Below, piece after piece: positions 21,401-31,800 of a stretch of 64,000 nt of DNA. Both the position numbers and the translations under genes were made by a program. Location of the stretch: assembly GCA_948144175.1 (NCBI GenBank), contig CANXME010000309.1, forward strand, positions 930,001 to 994,000, in the 5' to 3' direction. This DNA is from Closterium sp. NIES-65. Its lineage: Eukaryota > Streptophyta > Zygnematophyceae > Desmidiales > Closteriaceae. Positions within the stretch are counted from its first letter, which is position 1. The number at the start of each line of letters is the position of its first letter. The notes under the pieces are model-generated. The model was not told where the DNA came from and searched no databases. It saw nothing but the letters and a program-made list of their open reading frames with translations.

Positions 21401-24310
21401 TGACTCGTCGAACGTGACGTCCTGGGAGGACAGAACACGACGAGAGGAGGGGTGGTAAAACTGCCACCCTGGGGCGTCAGTGGGGAAGCCAAGGAAGACA
21501 CAGGGAGCAGCACGAGGGGACAGCTTGTCCGCAGACAAGTCGCGGACAAACGCCCGAGATCCCCAGACACGGAACACAGACGCATCGCCAACCTTCCCCG
21601 TCCACAGCAAGGCTGGGGACATCGCTGGCCGAGAGACCCGGGGGTGAAGGTTGAGCTGATGCGCCGCGTACCTCACCGCAAACGGCCACAGAAAATGGGG
21701 GGCAGCCGCATGCATCATGGACGTACGAGCGACATCCATGACCATGCCAATGCGGCGCTCAGCAATCCCATTTTGCTGTGGTGAGTCCGGAAGCGTGAAG
21801 GTCTGGCGGATCCCCCGTGCACGACAGTAGTCTCGCAGAAGGCGAGAAGAGAACTCTCCGCCTCTGTCAGAGTGCAGACGCAGAACAGGAAAGTCCGAGC
21901 CGAAGCTCTTCCTGAGCTGGAGACGAGCCTCGCGGATCCAGTCGATCAGCACCTCAGTGACCGCACCCTTGCTGCGCAAGGGGAGGACTGTGGTGTAACG
22001 CGAGTAGTCGTCAACCACCAACAGGAAGTAGCGCTCGTAACCCTGCCCACGGACGGGGGCTGGGCCCCACACATCCATGTGAAGCGTCTGCAGGGGAGCC
22101 TCTGTCGGGGGGAAGTGGGAGGAGTGAGGAGTAGCCCGGAGGCGACCCTCGACACAGGGGACACAGGAAGGTCCTGGCCCGGAGGGGAGAGGAGGGAGAG
22201 ACTGGGGAAGACCAGAGACAAGGACACGGGAAGCCATGCTCCGAAGACGGGGCAAGGAGGGGTGGCCAAGACGGTGGTGCCACAGGAGAGTCTCGTGAGA
22301 CAGGAGGCGACAAGAACAGGGGGCAGACTCAGGACCTGACCGGGACGCAGCAGCAAGTACCTGACCCGACGCAGCCACCTGACCAGACGCAGGGACAGGA
22401 GGAGACTCAACGGTCAGGGTGTAGAGACTCGACCCCGGCCGACGCGAGAACGTGGCCAGGTGTCGGCCTGTGCGTGCCTCCGTGCAGTGGGTCACCCGCT
22501 GACTCGCAGGAGTGAACTGGTGAACACCCCCATCCTGCAGGTCCGCTCCACTCACCAAGTTCGTGGAGAACGAGGGAAGGTACAGACCCGACAGGGTGCC
22601 CGAAGGGGCAGCCGGACACGGGAGGACAGTGGAGAAGTGAGACAGGACAGGACCTCCAGAGGGGTCAGCAAGGGAGACTGCAACCGGCCGGCCGAGCGGC
22701 GTAAGGGTAGTGCGGTCTCGAAAGAAGGAGCGAGAAGCTCCGGAGTCAAGTGTGAAAGTGAGGGAGGACGAGGACGACGCAGTACCTAAGAGCGCAGACT
22801 CACCAGTACCTGAAAGCGCAGACGCACTGGCACCTAGAGCAGCAGCCTCACAAGCACCTAGCGCAGCAGTACCAATGCCCGGGTCGGGCCGGAAACAACG
22901 GTAACCCTCATTCTCCTCACTATAATCCACAACATACATAGCAGTAAGGATAGCATCAAAATCAAGATCAAAGATCGCTACACCAGCCCTAAGAAGCTCA
23001 TCCCAGCGAGGGATCTCACTAGCCCCAGGGAACTGCTGACGCCAGGCGTCCGTCAGGCGGCCAAAGCAGCGCTGGGTGGCGTGGGCACCCCCACACTGCT
23101 CACCCGCGCGGTCGCCGGAACGAAGAACGTAGGTGCAGGGACCAGTACCCCCACCCCTCTGACGCCCAGCGTACCACTCATGAAGCTGCTGAGGCGAAGG
23201 GATGTCCCGCGAGCGCTGCTGCTGCTGCCGGTGCGAGCGCTGGCCACCACCACCACCGGTACGCTGCTGGGTACCACCCCGACCAGCTCCACCTCCTCCA
23301 CCACCACTGCCTCCTCCGCTGCCGCCTCCACCGCCTCCACCTCCGCCGCCTCCACCTCCGCCGCTGCCTCCACCACCACCGCTGGCTCCACCACCACCGT
23401 CTCCGCCGCTGCTGCCACCACCACCACCACCACCCCCGCCACTAGTCCCGCCGCCACCCCCACTCCCTCCGCCGCCACCGCCGCCACCGCCACCGCCCCC
23501 TCCAGCTCCACCCGCGCCCTTGCCCCCCTTGCCCTTGCTGGAGCGACGTCTCCCACTAGGGGCAGACGCCGCGCCGACCGACTCAAGACCAAGCAGGTCG
23601 GCAGCAGCAGCAGAGGCAACAGAGGGCAGCAAGGGGGAAGGAGAGCACCCCTCAAAGATGGGGGTGCGAGGGTCACCACGAGAAGCACCTACAGCGACTA
23701 TGCTCTTCTCCGCTGCAAGGAGGGCCTTCTCGAGGAGGTCGACGGTGAGGGTGGTGGGACAGACTGCGAGAAAGTGGTCCCTGACGACGCGAAGGGAGTC
23801 AGGGAGGCGCGCGACTACGTAGTAGAGAGCGATGTACATGGGGGGGGGGTTCTTAGCGCAGAACTCAGCAGGAAGGGCGGCGCGGTAGCGAGTGTCACTA
23901 GTGCGGAGGTGCGTAATGAGGTCAGAGACAGTGGGAAAGGCAGAGAGGTCAGGAAAGAGGTAGGGAAGCATGAGACGGCTCAGTGCAGCAGTGGCAGGGG
24001 AGGAGTAGCGCGCAACTACAGCGTCGTACAAGGTCTGAGCACTCTTGTACTGACTAAAGTGCGCACGTTCAGAGGTAGGGAGGTGGCGACGCACAGCAAG
24101 ACGTGCAGCAGCATCGCGGGTGGCCCACTTAGAGCGGACAGCGGGATCAGCATCAGCAGCAGGAGCAGGAGAGGCGCCAGAGGTGAGGTCAAAGAGAGAA
24201 AGGTCGTCAGCCCTGTCGCACTGTAAGAACAGCTGCAGGTCGTCTAACCAGACCTCAAAATCAATGGCGCGACCCTCAGCGTCAAAAGCTAGGACACTAG
24301 GGGTAGCCAT
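18404..24310 (-). CDS. Ty1/copia Gag-Pol polyprotein (1,968 aa)
   Basis: ATG at 24310 (MATPSVLAFDAEG). Order is typical of copia: a Gag UBN2-like region (FEVWLDDLQLFLQC); a long Gly-rich linker (23200-23560) in place of an obvious zinc knuckle; protease FTLDSGASRSFF; GAG-pre-integrase LLWHHRLGHPSL; integrase core with HMDVWGP, HSDRGGEF and QNGIAERR (D, D, E); a Pro/Ala/Gly-rich linker (GGAEPGGA repeats, 20640-21240); reverse transcriptase with LDFSTAFLQG and YVDDLVFA; RNase H with HADASWADD, SSCEAEIYAGA, YVDNKAML and SEANTADVFTKAL. No stop or frameshift seen. It provides capsid, cDNA synthesis and integration for the element. The simple Gly and Ala/Pro linkers are unusually long for the family. 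Confidence 0.95.
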   Translation of the reverse strand: MATPSVLAFDAEGRAIDFEVWLDDLQLFLQCDRADDLSLFDLTSGASPAPAADADPAVRSKWATRDAAARLAVRRHLPTSERAHFSQYKSAQTLYDAVVARYSSPATAALSRLMLPYLFPDLSAFPTVSDLITHLRTSDTRYRAALPAEFCAKNPPPMYIALYYVVARLPDSLRVVRDHFLAVCPTTLTVDLLEKALLAAEKSIVAVGASRGDPRTPIFEGCSPSPLLPSVASAAAADLLGLESVGAASAPSGRRRSSKGKGGKGAGGAGGGGGGGGGGGGGSGGGGGTSGGGGGGGGGSSGGDGGGGASGGGGGSGGGGGGGGGGGGGGSGGGSGGGGGGAGRGGTQQRTGGGGGQRSHRQQQQRSRDIPSPQQLHEWYAGRQRGGGTGPCTYVLRSGDRAGEQCGGAHATQRCFGRLTDAWRQQFPGASEIPRWDELLRAGVAIFDLDFDAILTAMYVVDYSEENEGYRCFRPDPGIGTAALGACEAAALGASASALSGTGESALLGTASSSSSLTFTLDSGASRSFFRDRTTLTPLGRPVAVSLADPSGGPVLSHFSTVLPCPAAPSGTLSGLYLPSFSTNLVSGADLQDGGVHQFTPASQRVTHCTEARTGRHLATFSRRPGSSLYTLTVESPPVPASGQVAASGQVLAAASRSGPESAPCSCRLLSHETLLWHHRLGHPSLPRLRSMASRVLVSGLPQSLPPLPSGPGPSCVPCVEGRLRATPHSSHFPPTEAPLQTLHMDVWGPAPVRGQGYERYFLLVVDDYSRYTTVLPLRSKGAVTEVLIDWIREARLQLRKSFGSDFPVLRLHSDRGGEFSSRLLRDYCRARGIRQTFTLPDSPQQNGIAERRIGMVMDVARTSMMHAAAPHFLWPFAVRYAAHQLNLHPRVSRPAMSPALLWTGKVGDASVFRVWGSRAFVRDLSADKLSPRAAPCVFLGFPTDAPGWQFYHPSSRRVLSSQDVTFDESVPFYRLFPYRTPSLPPPPDFLVPVPPPVDPLPPQVPAPSGVSQVDAVDPVEVTGDSGAAAGAEPGGADSGGAVHGGAEPGGATGGGAGPEGATAEGAEPGGAEPGGAVPGGAGSGGAGSGAAEPGGAELGAAEPGGAASGAAEPGVSPAAASCREPLSPQELREWFARRWRRAAESGGAAGAGAGASSTVEGAGAAGPGAAGPAGPPGAGAAGGVRAEPAAVGPAAGGVGGAGAVAEGAGAVPAESGAAARPRPYFVPLLQQVLGLSPPVEGPPPVQSQSLLEPSSPLPAPSPYSGPTGGLAERREPASRPASPVRAARASGRSSRQRPPPVPGTHWMSLRPSTAPLRAPLPSPPESSLPALADPESDSLRAASPTVTRLLATVVTDPSFESTAASALVAELVDFAARCRLDYTASLVAESASVCPPSVGGECALGTDVLEDRQEELQCLAAASPHLASVLLAPEGDPDALDIPTPRSYAEAVEGPYSSQWQAAMDAEMASWKSTGTYVDAVPPPGANIVSGMWIFRVKRPPGSPPVFKARYVARGFSQRQGVDYFQTFSPTPKMTTLRVLLHIAAQRDYELHSLDFSTAFLQGSLHEEIWLRRPPGFTGTFPPGTQWSLRRPVYGLRQAPREWHDTLRTTLAALGFAPSTADPSLFLRTDTSLPPFYILVYVDDLVFATADTAGLAYVKSELLKRHTCTDLGELRSYLGLQITRDRARRTITLTQSHMVQQVLQRFGFTYSSPQATPLPTRHSLSALPSDESVESSGPYAELVGCLMYLMTCTRPNLAYPLSILARYVAPGRHRPEHMAAAKRVLRYLCSTSGMGLVLGGRSPVVLTGHADASWADDQATQRSSQGYTFSLGSGSVSWRSTRSSSVLGSSCEAEIYAGAMAAQELRWLTYLLTDLGEPPRSPPVLYVDNKAMLALCREQRLEHRTKHIALRYFLARELQQRGQLRLAYVASEANTADVFTKALAPCDHQRFCTQLGLVPVLPHLLSS

Positions 24311-25397
24311 GGCGACGACAGCGACGCAGTGCAAGCAGTAGGGAAAGAGCTCGCAGTGGCAGTGGGACTGTGCTCACCAGGCAGGGCAGGTCGAGTAGGT
24401 ATGCAGAAAGGCGGCTCAGCGACCTGGCGGCTCGGGTGCTGGGCGGCTCGGGCGCAGGGCGGCTCGGCTCCCGGGCGGCTCGGCGGTAGGGCAGCTCGGG
24501 GGCAGGGCGGCTCGGCTCCTGGGCGGCTCGGCGACAGGGCGGCTCGGGTGCAGGGCGGCTCGGCTCCCGGGCGGCTCGGCTGCAGGGCGGCTCGGCTCCC
24601 GATAGTAGGGGGGGGGGGGGGGGGGGGGGGGCCGCGGTCGAGCAGGCGGCCGGGGCCGCGGTAGTAGCGGGCGGCGAGGCCGTGCGAGCAGGCAGCCGGG
24701 GCCGCGACAGGAGCGGGCGGCGGGGCCGCGGTCGAACAGGCGGCTGGGGGCCGCGGTCGTAGCAGGCGGCCGGGGCCGCGATCGTAGTGGGCGGCGGCCG
24801 CGGCGTAGCGGGCGGCAGGGCCGCGTCGAGCAGGCGGCTGGGGGCTGCGTCGAGCAGGCGGCTGGGGGCCGCGACAGGAGCGGGCGGCGGGGCCGCGGTC
24901 GAACAGGCGGCTGGGGCCGCGGTCGTAGCAGGCGGCCGGGGCCGCGGTCGTAGCAGGCGGCGGCCGCGGCGTAGCGGGCGGCAGGGCCGCGTCAAGCAGG
25001 CGGCTGGGGGCCGCGTCGAGCAGGCGGCTGGGGGCCGCGACAGGAGCGGGCGGCGGGGCCGCGGTCGAACAGGCGGCTGGGGGCCGCGGTCGTAGCAGGC
25101 GGCCGGGGCCGCGGTCGTAGTAGGCGGCAGCCGCGGCGTAGCGGGCGGCAGGGCCGCGTCGAGCAGGCGGCTGGGGGCCGCGTCGAGCAGGCGGCTGGGG
25201 GGGCCGCGTCGAGCAGGCGGCTGGGGCCGCGATCGTAGCGGGCGGCTGGGGCCGCGACTTAGCGGGCGGCTGGGCCGCGTGTGGGAGGGAGGCGACACGG
25301 AGGGTCGCTCGATAGCGGAAAAAAAAAGTTGAGCGCGCCTCGGGGCGCGCTTCGGTGGGCCCTAGGCAGAGTTCCACAGGGAACCCGCTCTATACCA
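24311..25397 (-). other. Copia leader between primer-binding site and gag, GC-rich repeats
   Basis: About 1.09 kb of 5' leader. It is made of GC-rich repeats (GGCGGCTGGGGGCCGCG-like, 24640-25260; GGGCGGCTCGG, 24425-24600) with a run of 24 G at 24608-24631. Overlapping minus frames of 333 and 362 codons arise from the repeats; I see no domain in them. Confidence 0.8.
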
Positions 25398-25526
25398 TGT
25401 GAAATGAGTAAGCAGGAATGAGAATGACTAAGGAAAGATTGGGTACAAATACAACCCTAGAAACCCTGTACCCCATATGTGCTACCCCACTATAGCCTAC
25501 AGCAACTATGTCATATAAATCTGACA
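25398..25526 (-). repeat. Copia 5' LTR (129 bp)
   Basis: Identical to 18069-18197. It is followed on the minus strand by TGGTATAGAGCGGG, the primer-binding site. Confidence 0.95.
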
Positions 25527-27210
25527 CAGAGGTCACGCGGGGTGATGCCCGTCGCCTTCGCGTAGCCGATGAGCATTTCGCTCGCGGCACGCGCGTAGCG
25601 CCGTGCTTCACGGCACGCCGGATTGCCGTCGTCATAGACGGCCTGCATAGTCGTGGGAGCCTCCCACATCTCTGGCGCCCTCTCATTCGGCGGCTCCATC
25701 GCCAGCGGGTCCTCACCCGGCTCGGCGCAAGTCGGCTGATTGTCGTCGACGCGCACGAACTCCGCGGCCGGCATCGCCGAAGGCCCGAGGCCAAGGCGGT
25801 CGATGAGGATCCCCACATCGCCCACTGCCTCGTTGAGCTCTGGGAGACCGCCGTTGCCGCCGGCGGCGCCGTTGCCGCCTGCGCAGCCGTGTCGGACGTG
25901 CTCAAGCTGCATCTCCCACGCACGCGGCAGGCACTCGGTGCGCCACCAGCAGCGCTGAATCGTGCGGCGCTCGATGTTCATCCAAGCGTCCAGCAACCAG
26001 GCCAGGACGTTGCGGAGGTTCGGCTTGTACCTCGCCATCGCAGACGTGGCCCCGTTCTCGGCCCACTGCGCAGTGAAGGCGCTGAGCCAATGCGCACGGT
26101 ACCGCGCCTTGGCCGTCGCAATGATCCCCTGATCCAGGGGCTGGGTGAAACATGTAGTGTTAGGAGGCAGGTAGACGATGCGGAGATTACTGAGCTTGCG
26201 CGTGCGGAATCCGAACATGTCCTCCGTGTCGGCTCCTTCGGACTTGAGGACATGGCTGCTAGCATTGTCCATGAGGATGACAATGCTTCTCTCCTCGACG
26301 TACATGGCGGCATTTAGTTACTCCATGAAGTGAGTGAAGACCTGCACGAAATCGGGTTGCGGGACAAAGAAGTGAGTGAATAATGTGAAAGGTAAAACGA
26401 GTGACGAATAAACATACTACTCATTCGACTTACCTCGGTCGTCATCCATCCCTTCGACGAAGTGCGCCAGTAGCACACCTCGTCAGGGTTGTAGTCGGGG
26501 CGGAAGTCGTGGGGCCTCTTGGCCTTTGATATGACCAAGGGGCGGAACGAATGAGAACCGTCGGCATTGACGAGGAGGCCGACGGTAAGGCGGTCCTTCG
26601 GGATTTTCCGTCCGGCCACGCGCCGATTGCCGTAAGTTTTTCGGGGCAACACAGAGATGTACAGCGCAGTTTCGTCGAAGTTGTACGTATCCCTGGCGGA
26701 TATCGACAGATGCATCAGCAGCTGCGGAAGCTTCTCACGCGTCGTGCGCACGGCGGCCATGTCCTGGTCCGCCGCCTCTCCCACGGCGCTCAGGCAGCGG
26801 ACGCCCTGGCGACGCAACGCACGGCGTACCCAGCCGACGGAGCACCGAAACTCCGGCGGGACGCCGTCTATGTCGCGGGCCATGTTCGCGACGTGATCGC
26901 GGATGGTCGCAAGCGTGAGGGGAACGCCGGCCGGCCCCGCATTGGCAATCCAAGCGGCCATTGCGCGCTCAAGTGCGGGGTGTGCGCCGCCCCGCACACG
27001 GACCCTGTTACTGTTCGTCGCCGTTGCAGACCATCGTTCCGCGCCTTTCAGAACGCGCCCGATCGTCGACCGGTCGGGCCTAACACCGAAGCGGGTAAAA
27101 CACCAGCGCGCAAGGTCGACGTGGCGCAGCTGGGGGTTTGCGACATGGTGGGCACAGATAGCCCGCTTGATATGAACGGCGAGCTGCGAACGGTGGTAAA
27201 GACGAGGCAT

Positions 27211-28828
27211 GGCTAGATTCGGAGGTGAAGAGCTACTGGTGTCGAGTGGAATTCATCAGCACTTTATGGCCGCAGGTGAGCTCTGGTCACCTTGGTGCGA
27301 GGAGATGGTTTAGCTTTAGGCGAGGATTGCGAAATAGCAAGTGCATGGCATGCATTTACCCGTGACATTAGGCAGGGGTAGACCCTGTTACCTCAACCAC
27401 AGGCTGTGACGTGGGCAGGTTGAGCATCGGATGGTTCAGAAGGGGTATGTACCGTGTTGGGGCAAGGTACACGTGGAGTGGTGAACCTTGCTCAAATCTG
27501 TTTGAGGCACCATGAACCCGCCTACGTGGCGACCAGTCAAAGACGAATGTGTTTGCGAACCCAACTGTGTTTCGTTCATAACTTTCGCGCAGTTTGAATC
27601 GGGTCAACATTACGAGCGGGAACCATGGTTCACAGGCTTTGTCATGTGCTACACGTCCCCGATCTGGCGTCTTCCAGACAGTTGCCCACTTGTTGAACGG
27701 GCTTATAGGTGGGGTGCAACCGGCTGGTAAAAAAACCTCGGGTGCAGAGTTTCTAATACGGGCAGGGCAGATTCGCGTGCAGTGGTTGGGCATCGTGTGT
27801 ACAGCCCATTTTCAGCATGCTCCCTAACAGAATTAATGCAGCATGCTGGAACAACGAACCAGATTTTCTTTGTACAGTAAGGAGGTGTCCAGCTCGTACA
27901 TTTACTGTTCGTAAGCCCGCTCAGTTACCACATTTTTGTTGTAACACTGTATTGAACGTGTCCTGCGGACACAATCAGCTTTCGTTCACAGAACGGCACG
28001 CCCCCTGCACGTACCTCGGGTCGTCTGACTCACGTTACTGGAATCAGCGGGGACACGAACAAGGGTACAGCACCGCGTCATGGCCACTACAGTAGTGCCC
28101 CATGTATCGCTTGCACAATTTCGCCAGCAGCTCGCTACACTCGCCAACACCCCCCCCCCCCCGCCTGCACCAAAATTCGTTAGCTATGATTGACGAGGGA
28201 AACCGTTACTTCGTTTCGAACCCGATCATAGCACTGTTGATTCGTGTGGCAGAGAACGTGTCCGCGCTCTTGAAATTACAGGTAGGTGGGACTCAACTCA
28301 CAATGCATTCGTTTATAGGTACAGTGAAAAATTTTGAGCCTCGAGACGTGTGTTGGCACCAAAAACCCCGAAATGGATGAACTGGACACGCCCTAACTGC
28401 CAGGACCATCCAGAGGGCAGGGCACAATTGCAAAAGGTGCTTGTCTGTCACCCTGGCAGAGTGGTGAAAGTCGCACAATGCTGAATCTACGACAGCCCAA
28501 ATGTTCGCAACCAACCAACGACATGTTTCGGTGGTGCAGGGCCGTTTCGCTCAACCGTGACGCCCCTTGAAACATGGTACGTGTAGAACGCATCGAAACG
28601 TACTGTATCGCACTGAATGGCTCTCCACGTGTAAGGTATCGCGATGTGATTTGATACACTGCTCACCGAAACTTCACTGGCTAGCGTACCCGCTAAAGGT
28701 GTTGGTTGATTCTCAAAGTAAATACGTTAAAACGAAACTGCAGACTTACGATTGTATTGATTTGCGTGATACAGTACCAAACCTTAACACATGCGTGCAG
28801 ACGGCACACACGTGCGCCCCCAGACGCT
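27211..28828. other. Intergenic DNA without a recognisable gene
   Basis: The 5' flank of the transposase and the upstream region of the fucosyltransferase-like gene. It has only short open frames and a poly-C run at 28153-28162. Terminal repeats of the pogo-like element should lie here and near 17300-17770, but no convincing pair was found. Confidence 0.5.
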
Positions 28829-31800
28829 ATGTCCTGGCTGACGTGGCTGATGCTGCTACTGCTAGCGCCCTTAGCGACCGTCGCCGAAGCTGGTAACCCG
28901 TTCGCCAGTCAAGAACACGAAACCAAATCCCAGGCGCTATTCAACGTGAGTGTCTTGGTTAAGTCAACTATCAAAGTCTTCACTTCACTCAGTGTGAGCG
29001 ACTGACTTGCCATTCTGAACCTAATATTTTTTCATGGCTTTCCCTTCCCTTCCGTTATAATCACCACCAGACATGGTCACAGGCGTACGGCCTCGAGAAT
29101 GCCTCCACCCTCCTCCCCCCTTCGCCGCTCGTCCTTCCCCCCAGCGTTCCCCTTCCGCCCCACCTCGAAGACTGCTCCGCGCGCACCGCTGCGCGCCAGG
29201 CGGCGGAAGAGAGCGGGGAGGACGGAAGCCTCCCTGCATGGGCGCGCGGGGAGCCTGGGGAGTGCTGCGGAGGCAGCGGGGGGGATGCGGGAAATGGGGG
29301 CAAGGGCGAGAGTGGGGGAAGCGGGGGAAGCGGGGATGATGGGAAGGGGTGTTGTAAGTGCGGCCCCCAGCCACCCTGGGTGAGTGGGTGGGGGAATGGT
29401 GCATGCATGGGTGGGTGGGTGCATGCATGCATGGGTGGGTGCATGCATGGATGGGTGGGTGCATGCATGGATGGGTGGGTGCATGCATGCATGGGTGGGT
29501 GCATGCATGGATGGATGGGTGGGTGCTCCCTTCCGCCTGCTCCCTTCCGCCAGCTCCCTTCCGCCAGTTCCCTTCCACCAGTTCCCTTCCGCCTGCCCTC
29601 CCCTGCTCCCTTCCCCCCTCCCCCTCCAACCTGCACCACCATCCTCGCCCGTTCCTCCTCTTTCTCTCACCTCTACCCGTTCGTCCCTCAGGTGACTTTT
29701 TAATCGACTCAAAAGTCACCTCCCTTCCGCCTACCCTCCCCTGCTCCCTTCCCCCTCCCCCTCCAACCTGCACCACCATAGTTTTGAGGCGCCTCAAAAC
29801 TAGACCCTTTCAACCTGCACCACCATCCTCGCCCGTTCCTCCCATTTCTCTCACCTCCACCCGTTCGTCCCTCTGTTTCCCCAACACCCAAGAGGCGATT
29901 TTTGAAAATTGCAGGGAGTTTTTGAGAATTCTCAGAAACTCTTTCTTTCTCTCACCTCCACCCGTTCGTCACTCTGCTTTCCCCAGCACCCAAGAGGCGA
30001 TTTTTGAATCGACTCAAAATCCTTCACCCACTCAACCCTCCCTCCGTATCCAGGTACGAGGCTCTGATGCAGCCAGTCTCGCGATGACACGTGGCGTGCA
30101 GCGCGACATGTGGCGGCACCAGTTCCCCGCCAGCTGTACCGGGCGGCGGCTGATGCTGTCGCGGTGGCCCGGGCTGCACCATGGGATGGGCAGCATGATC
30201 CATGTGGTGGGGGCGTATCTGAGCATTGCCATGCGCAGCAATCGAACACTCGTGCTCATGCCAGGCACCTTTGAAAGGGCTGGGCGCGAGTGTGAAGGTG
30301 AGTAGCAGACTGGGGCAGGTGGGGGCAGCATGGAGCACCATGGGATGGGGAGCATGGTGCATGTGGTGGGGGCGTATCTGAGCATTGCCATGCGCAGCAA
30401 CCGCACTCTAGTGCTCATGCCAGGCACCTTTAAGCGAGCTGGGCGCGAGTGTGAAGGTGGGTGGGAAGATGGGATACCCCCCTGCACCCCGCCCTGCACC
30501 CCGCCCTGCACCCCGCCCTGCACACCGCCCTGCACACCGCCCTGCACACCGCCCTGCACACCGCCCTGCACACCGCCCTGCACACCGCCCTGCACCCCGC
30601 CCTGCACCCCGCCCTGCACCCCGCCCTGCACCCCGCCCTGCACCCCGCCCTGCACCCCGCACGCCCGTCCCTCATGCATGCACCAGCAGTGGGAGGGGTA
30701 GAGGCCCGGGCTGCACCATGGGATGGGCAGCATGATCCATGTGGTGGGGGCGTATCTGAGCATTGCCATGCGCACCAACCGCACTCTCGTGTTAATTCCA
30801 TGCACCCTTGAACGCGCTGGGAGCGAGTATGAAGGAATGGGACTGCCCCGGACACACCACCTCCCTCGGACGTACACACAACGTTCCCCCAACCCCAAAA
30901 TCTTCACCCCCTCCCTTGAACCCTTGAACGCGCTGGGAGCGAGTATGAAGGAATGGGACTGCCCTGGACACACCACACCACCTCCCTCGGAAGTTCACAC
31001 ACCCTTGAGCACACCGTACACACAACGTTCCCCCAACCCCAAAATCGACTTTTGAGGCGCCTCAAAAGTCACCCATGAGCACACCGTACACACAACGTTC
31101 CCCCAACCCCAAAATCTTCACCCCCTTCCTTCCCCCTCCTCTCTCCCCCCCACCCCCCCAAGACCTCCTCTCTCCCACGCGCAGCAGTGGGAGTGCTACT
31201 TCCCCATCTTCCTGTATCTCCACCCTTCCTCCCGCATCCCACCTCCCCCATCCCACTTCCCCACTTCCCCCCTCCCCCAACCCCCCAAAGACCTGTGCCA
31301 GGCGCAGCAGTGGGAGTGCTACTTCCCCATCTTCCTGTATCTCCACCCTTCCTCCCGCATCCCACCTCCCCCATCCCACTTCCCCACTTCCCCCCTCCCC
31401 CAACCCCCCGAAGACCTGCGCCAGGCGCAGCAGTGGGAGTGCTACTTCTTTCCCATCGCCTCCCCTGCATGTGTGCAAGAGGCCATGGCAGCACATGAGA
31501 GGGGGGAGGCTCCGGATATTCGAGGGGATGACGTGCGAGAGAGCATGCTGGCTGGCGACACACAGGTGAGTGGGGCCTTGTGGGGTTCTTGTGTGGGGTT
31601 CTTGTGTGGGGTTCTTGTGTGGGGTTCTTGTGTGGGGTTCTTGTGTGGGGTTCTTGTGTGGGGTTCTTGTGTGGGGTTCTTGTGTGGGGTTCTTGTGTGG
31701 GGTTCTTGTGTGGGGTTCTTGTGTGGGGTTCTTGTGTGGGGTTCTTGTGTGGGGTTCTTGTGTGGGGTTCTTGTGTGGGGTTCTTGTGTGGGGTTCTTGT

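Larger units (their letters stand above)
18064..25531 (-). mobile_element. Full-length Ty1/copia retrotransposon with CAGAG target duplication
   Basis: Element 18069-25526 (7,458 bp), minus orientation. Its two 129-bp LTRs are identical. CAGAG flanks it at 18064-18068 and 25527-25531. The primer-binding site follows the 5' LTR on the minus strand (TGGTATAGAGC, one base short of the initiator tRNA-Met complement TGGTATCAGAGC). A G-rich tract (TATGGGGGTG) precedes the 3' LTR. One uninterrupted polyprotein fills most of the interior. Identical LTRs and an open frame indicate a recent, possibly still competent, insertion, here into the pogo-like transposase gene. Confidence 0.95.
17778..27210 (-). 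pseudogene. Pogo/CENP-B-type DDE transposase, nonsense-mutated and split by a copia insertion
   Basis: Exon A (27210-26434, 259 codons) starts at ATG and carries an N-terminal helix-turn-helix region (RHVDLARWCFTRFGV...STIGRVLKG), a CENP-B/Tc5-like second DNA-binding region and the first catalytic Asp (YNFDETALYI). A short GT-AG intron follows. Exon B starts at 26341 (VFTHFME), then hits TAA at 26320-26318; after the stop the same frame continues with LNAAMYVEERSIVILMDNAS (second Asp) and TQPLDQGII (third acidic site). At 25531 the frame is broken by the copia element. It resumes, in frame once element and target duplication are removed, at 18063 and ends near 17778. The family is the DDE_1 branch of Tc1/mariner-like (pogo) transposases. 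Inactive here: one stop codon plus a 7.46-kb insertion. Terminal inverted repeats were not found. Confidence 0.85.

Noticed and set aside
24334..25377. Extra coding exon upstream of copia gag (362-aa and 333-aa frames)
   Set aside because: Both frames overlap in GC-rich repeats between the primer-binding site and the gag ATG; no known copia domain.
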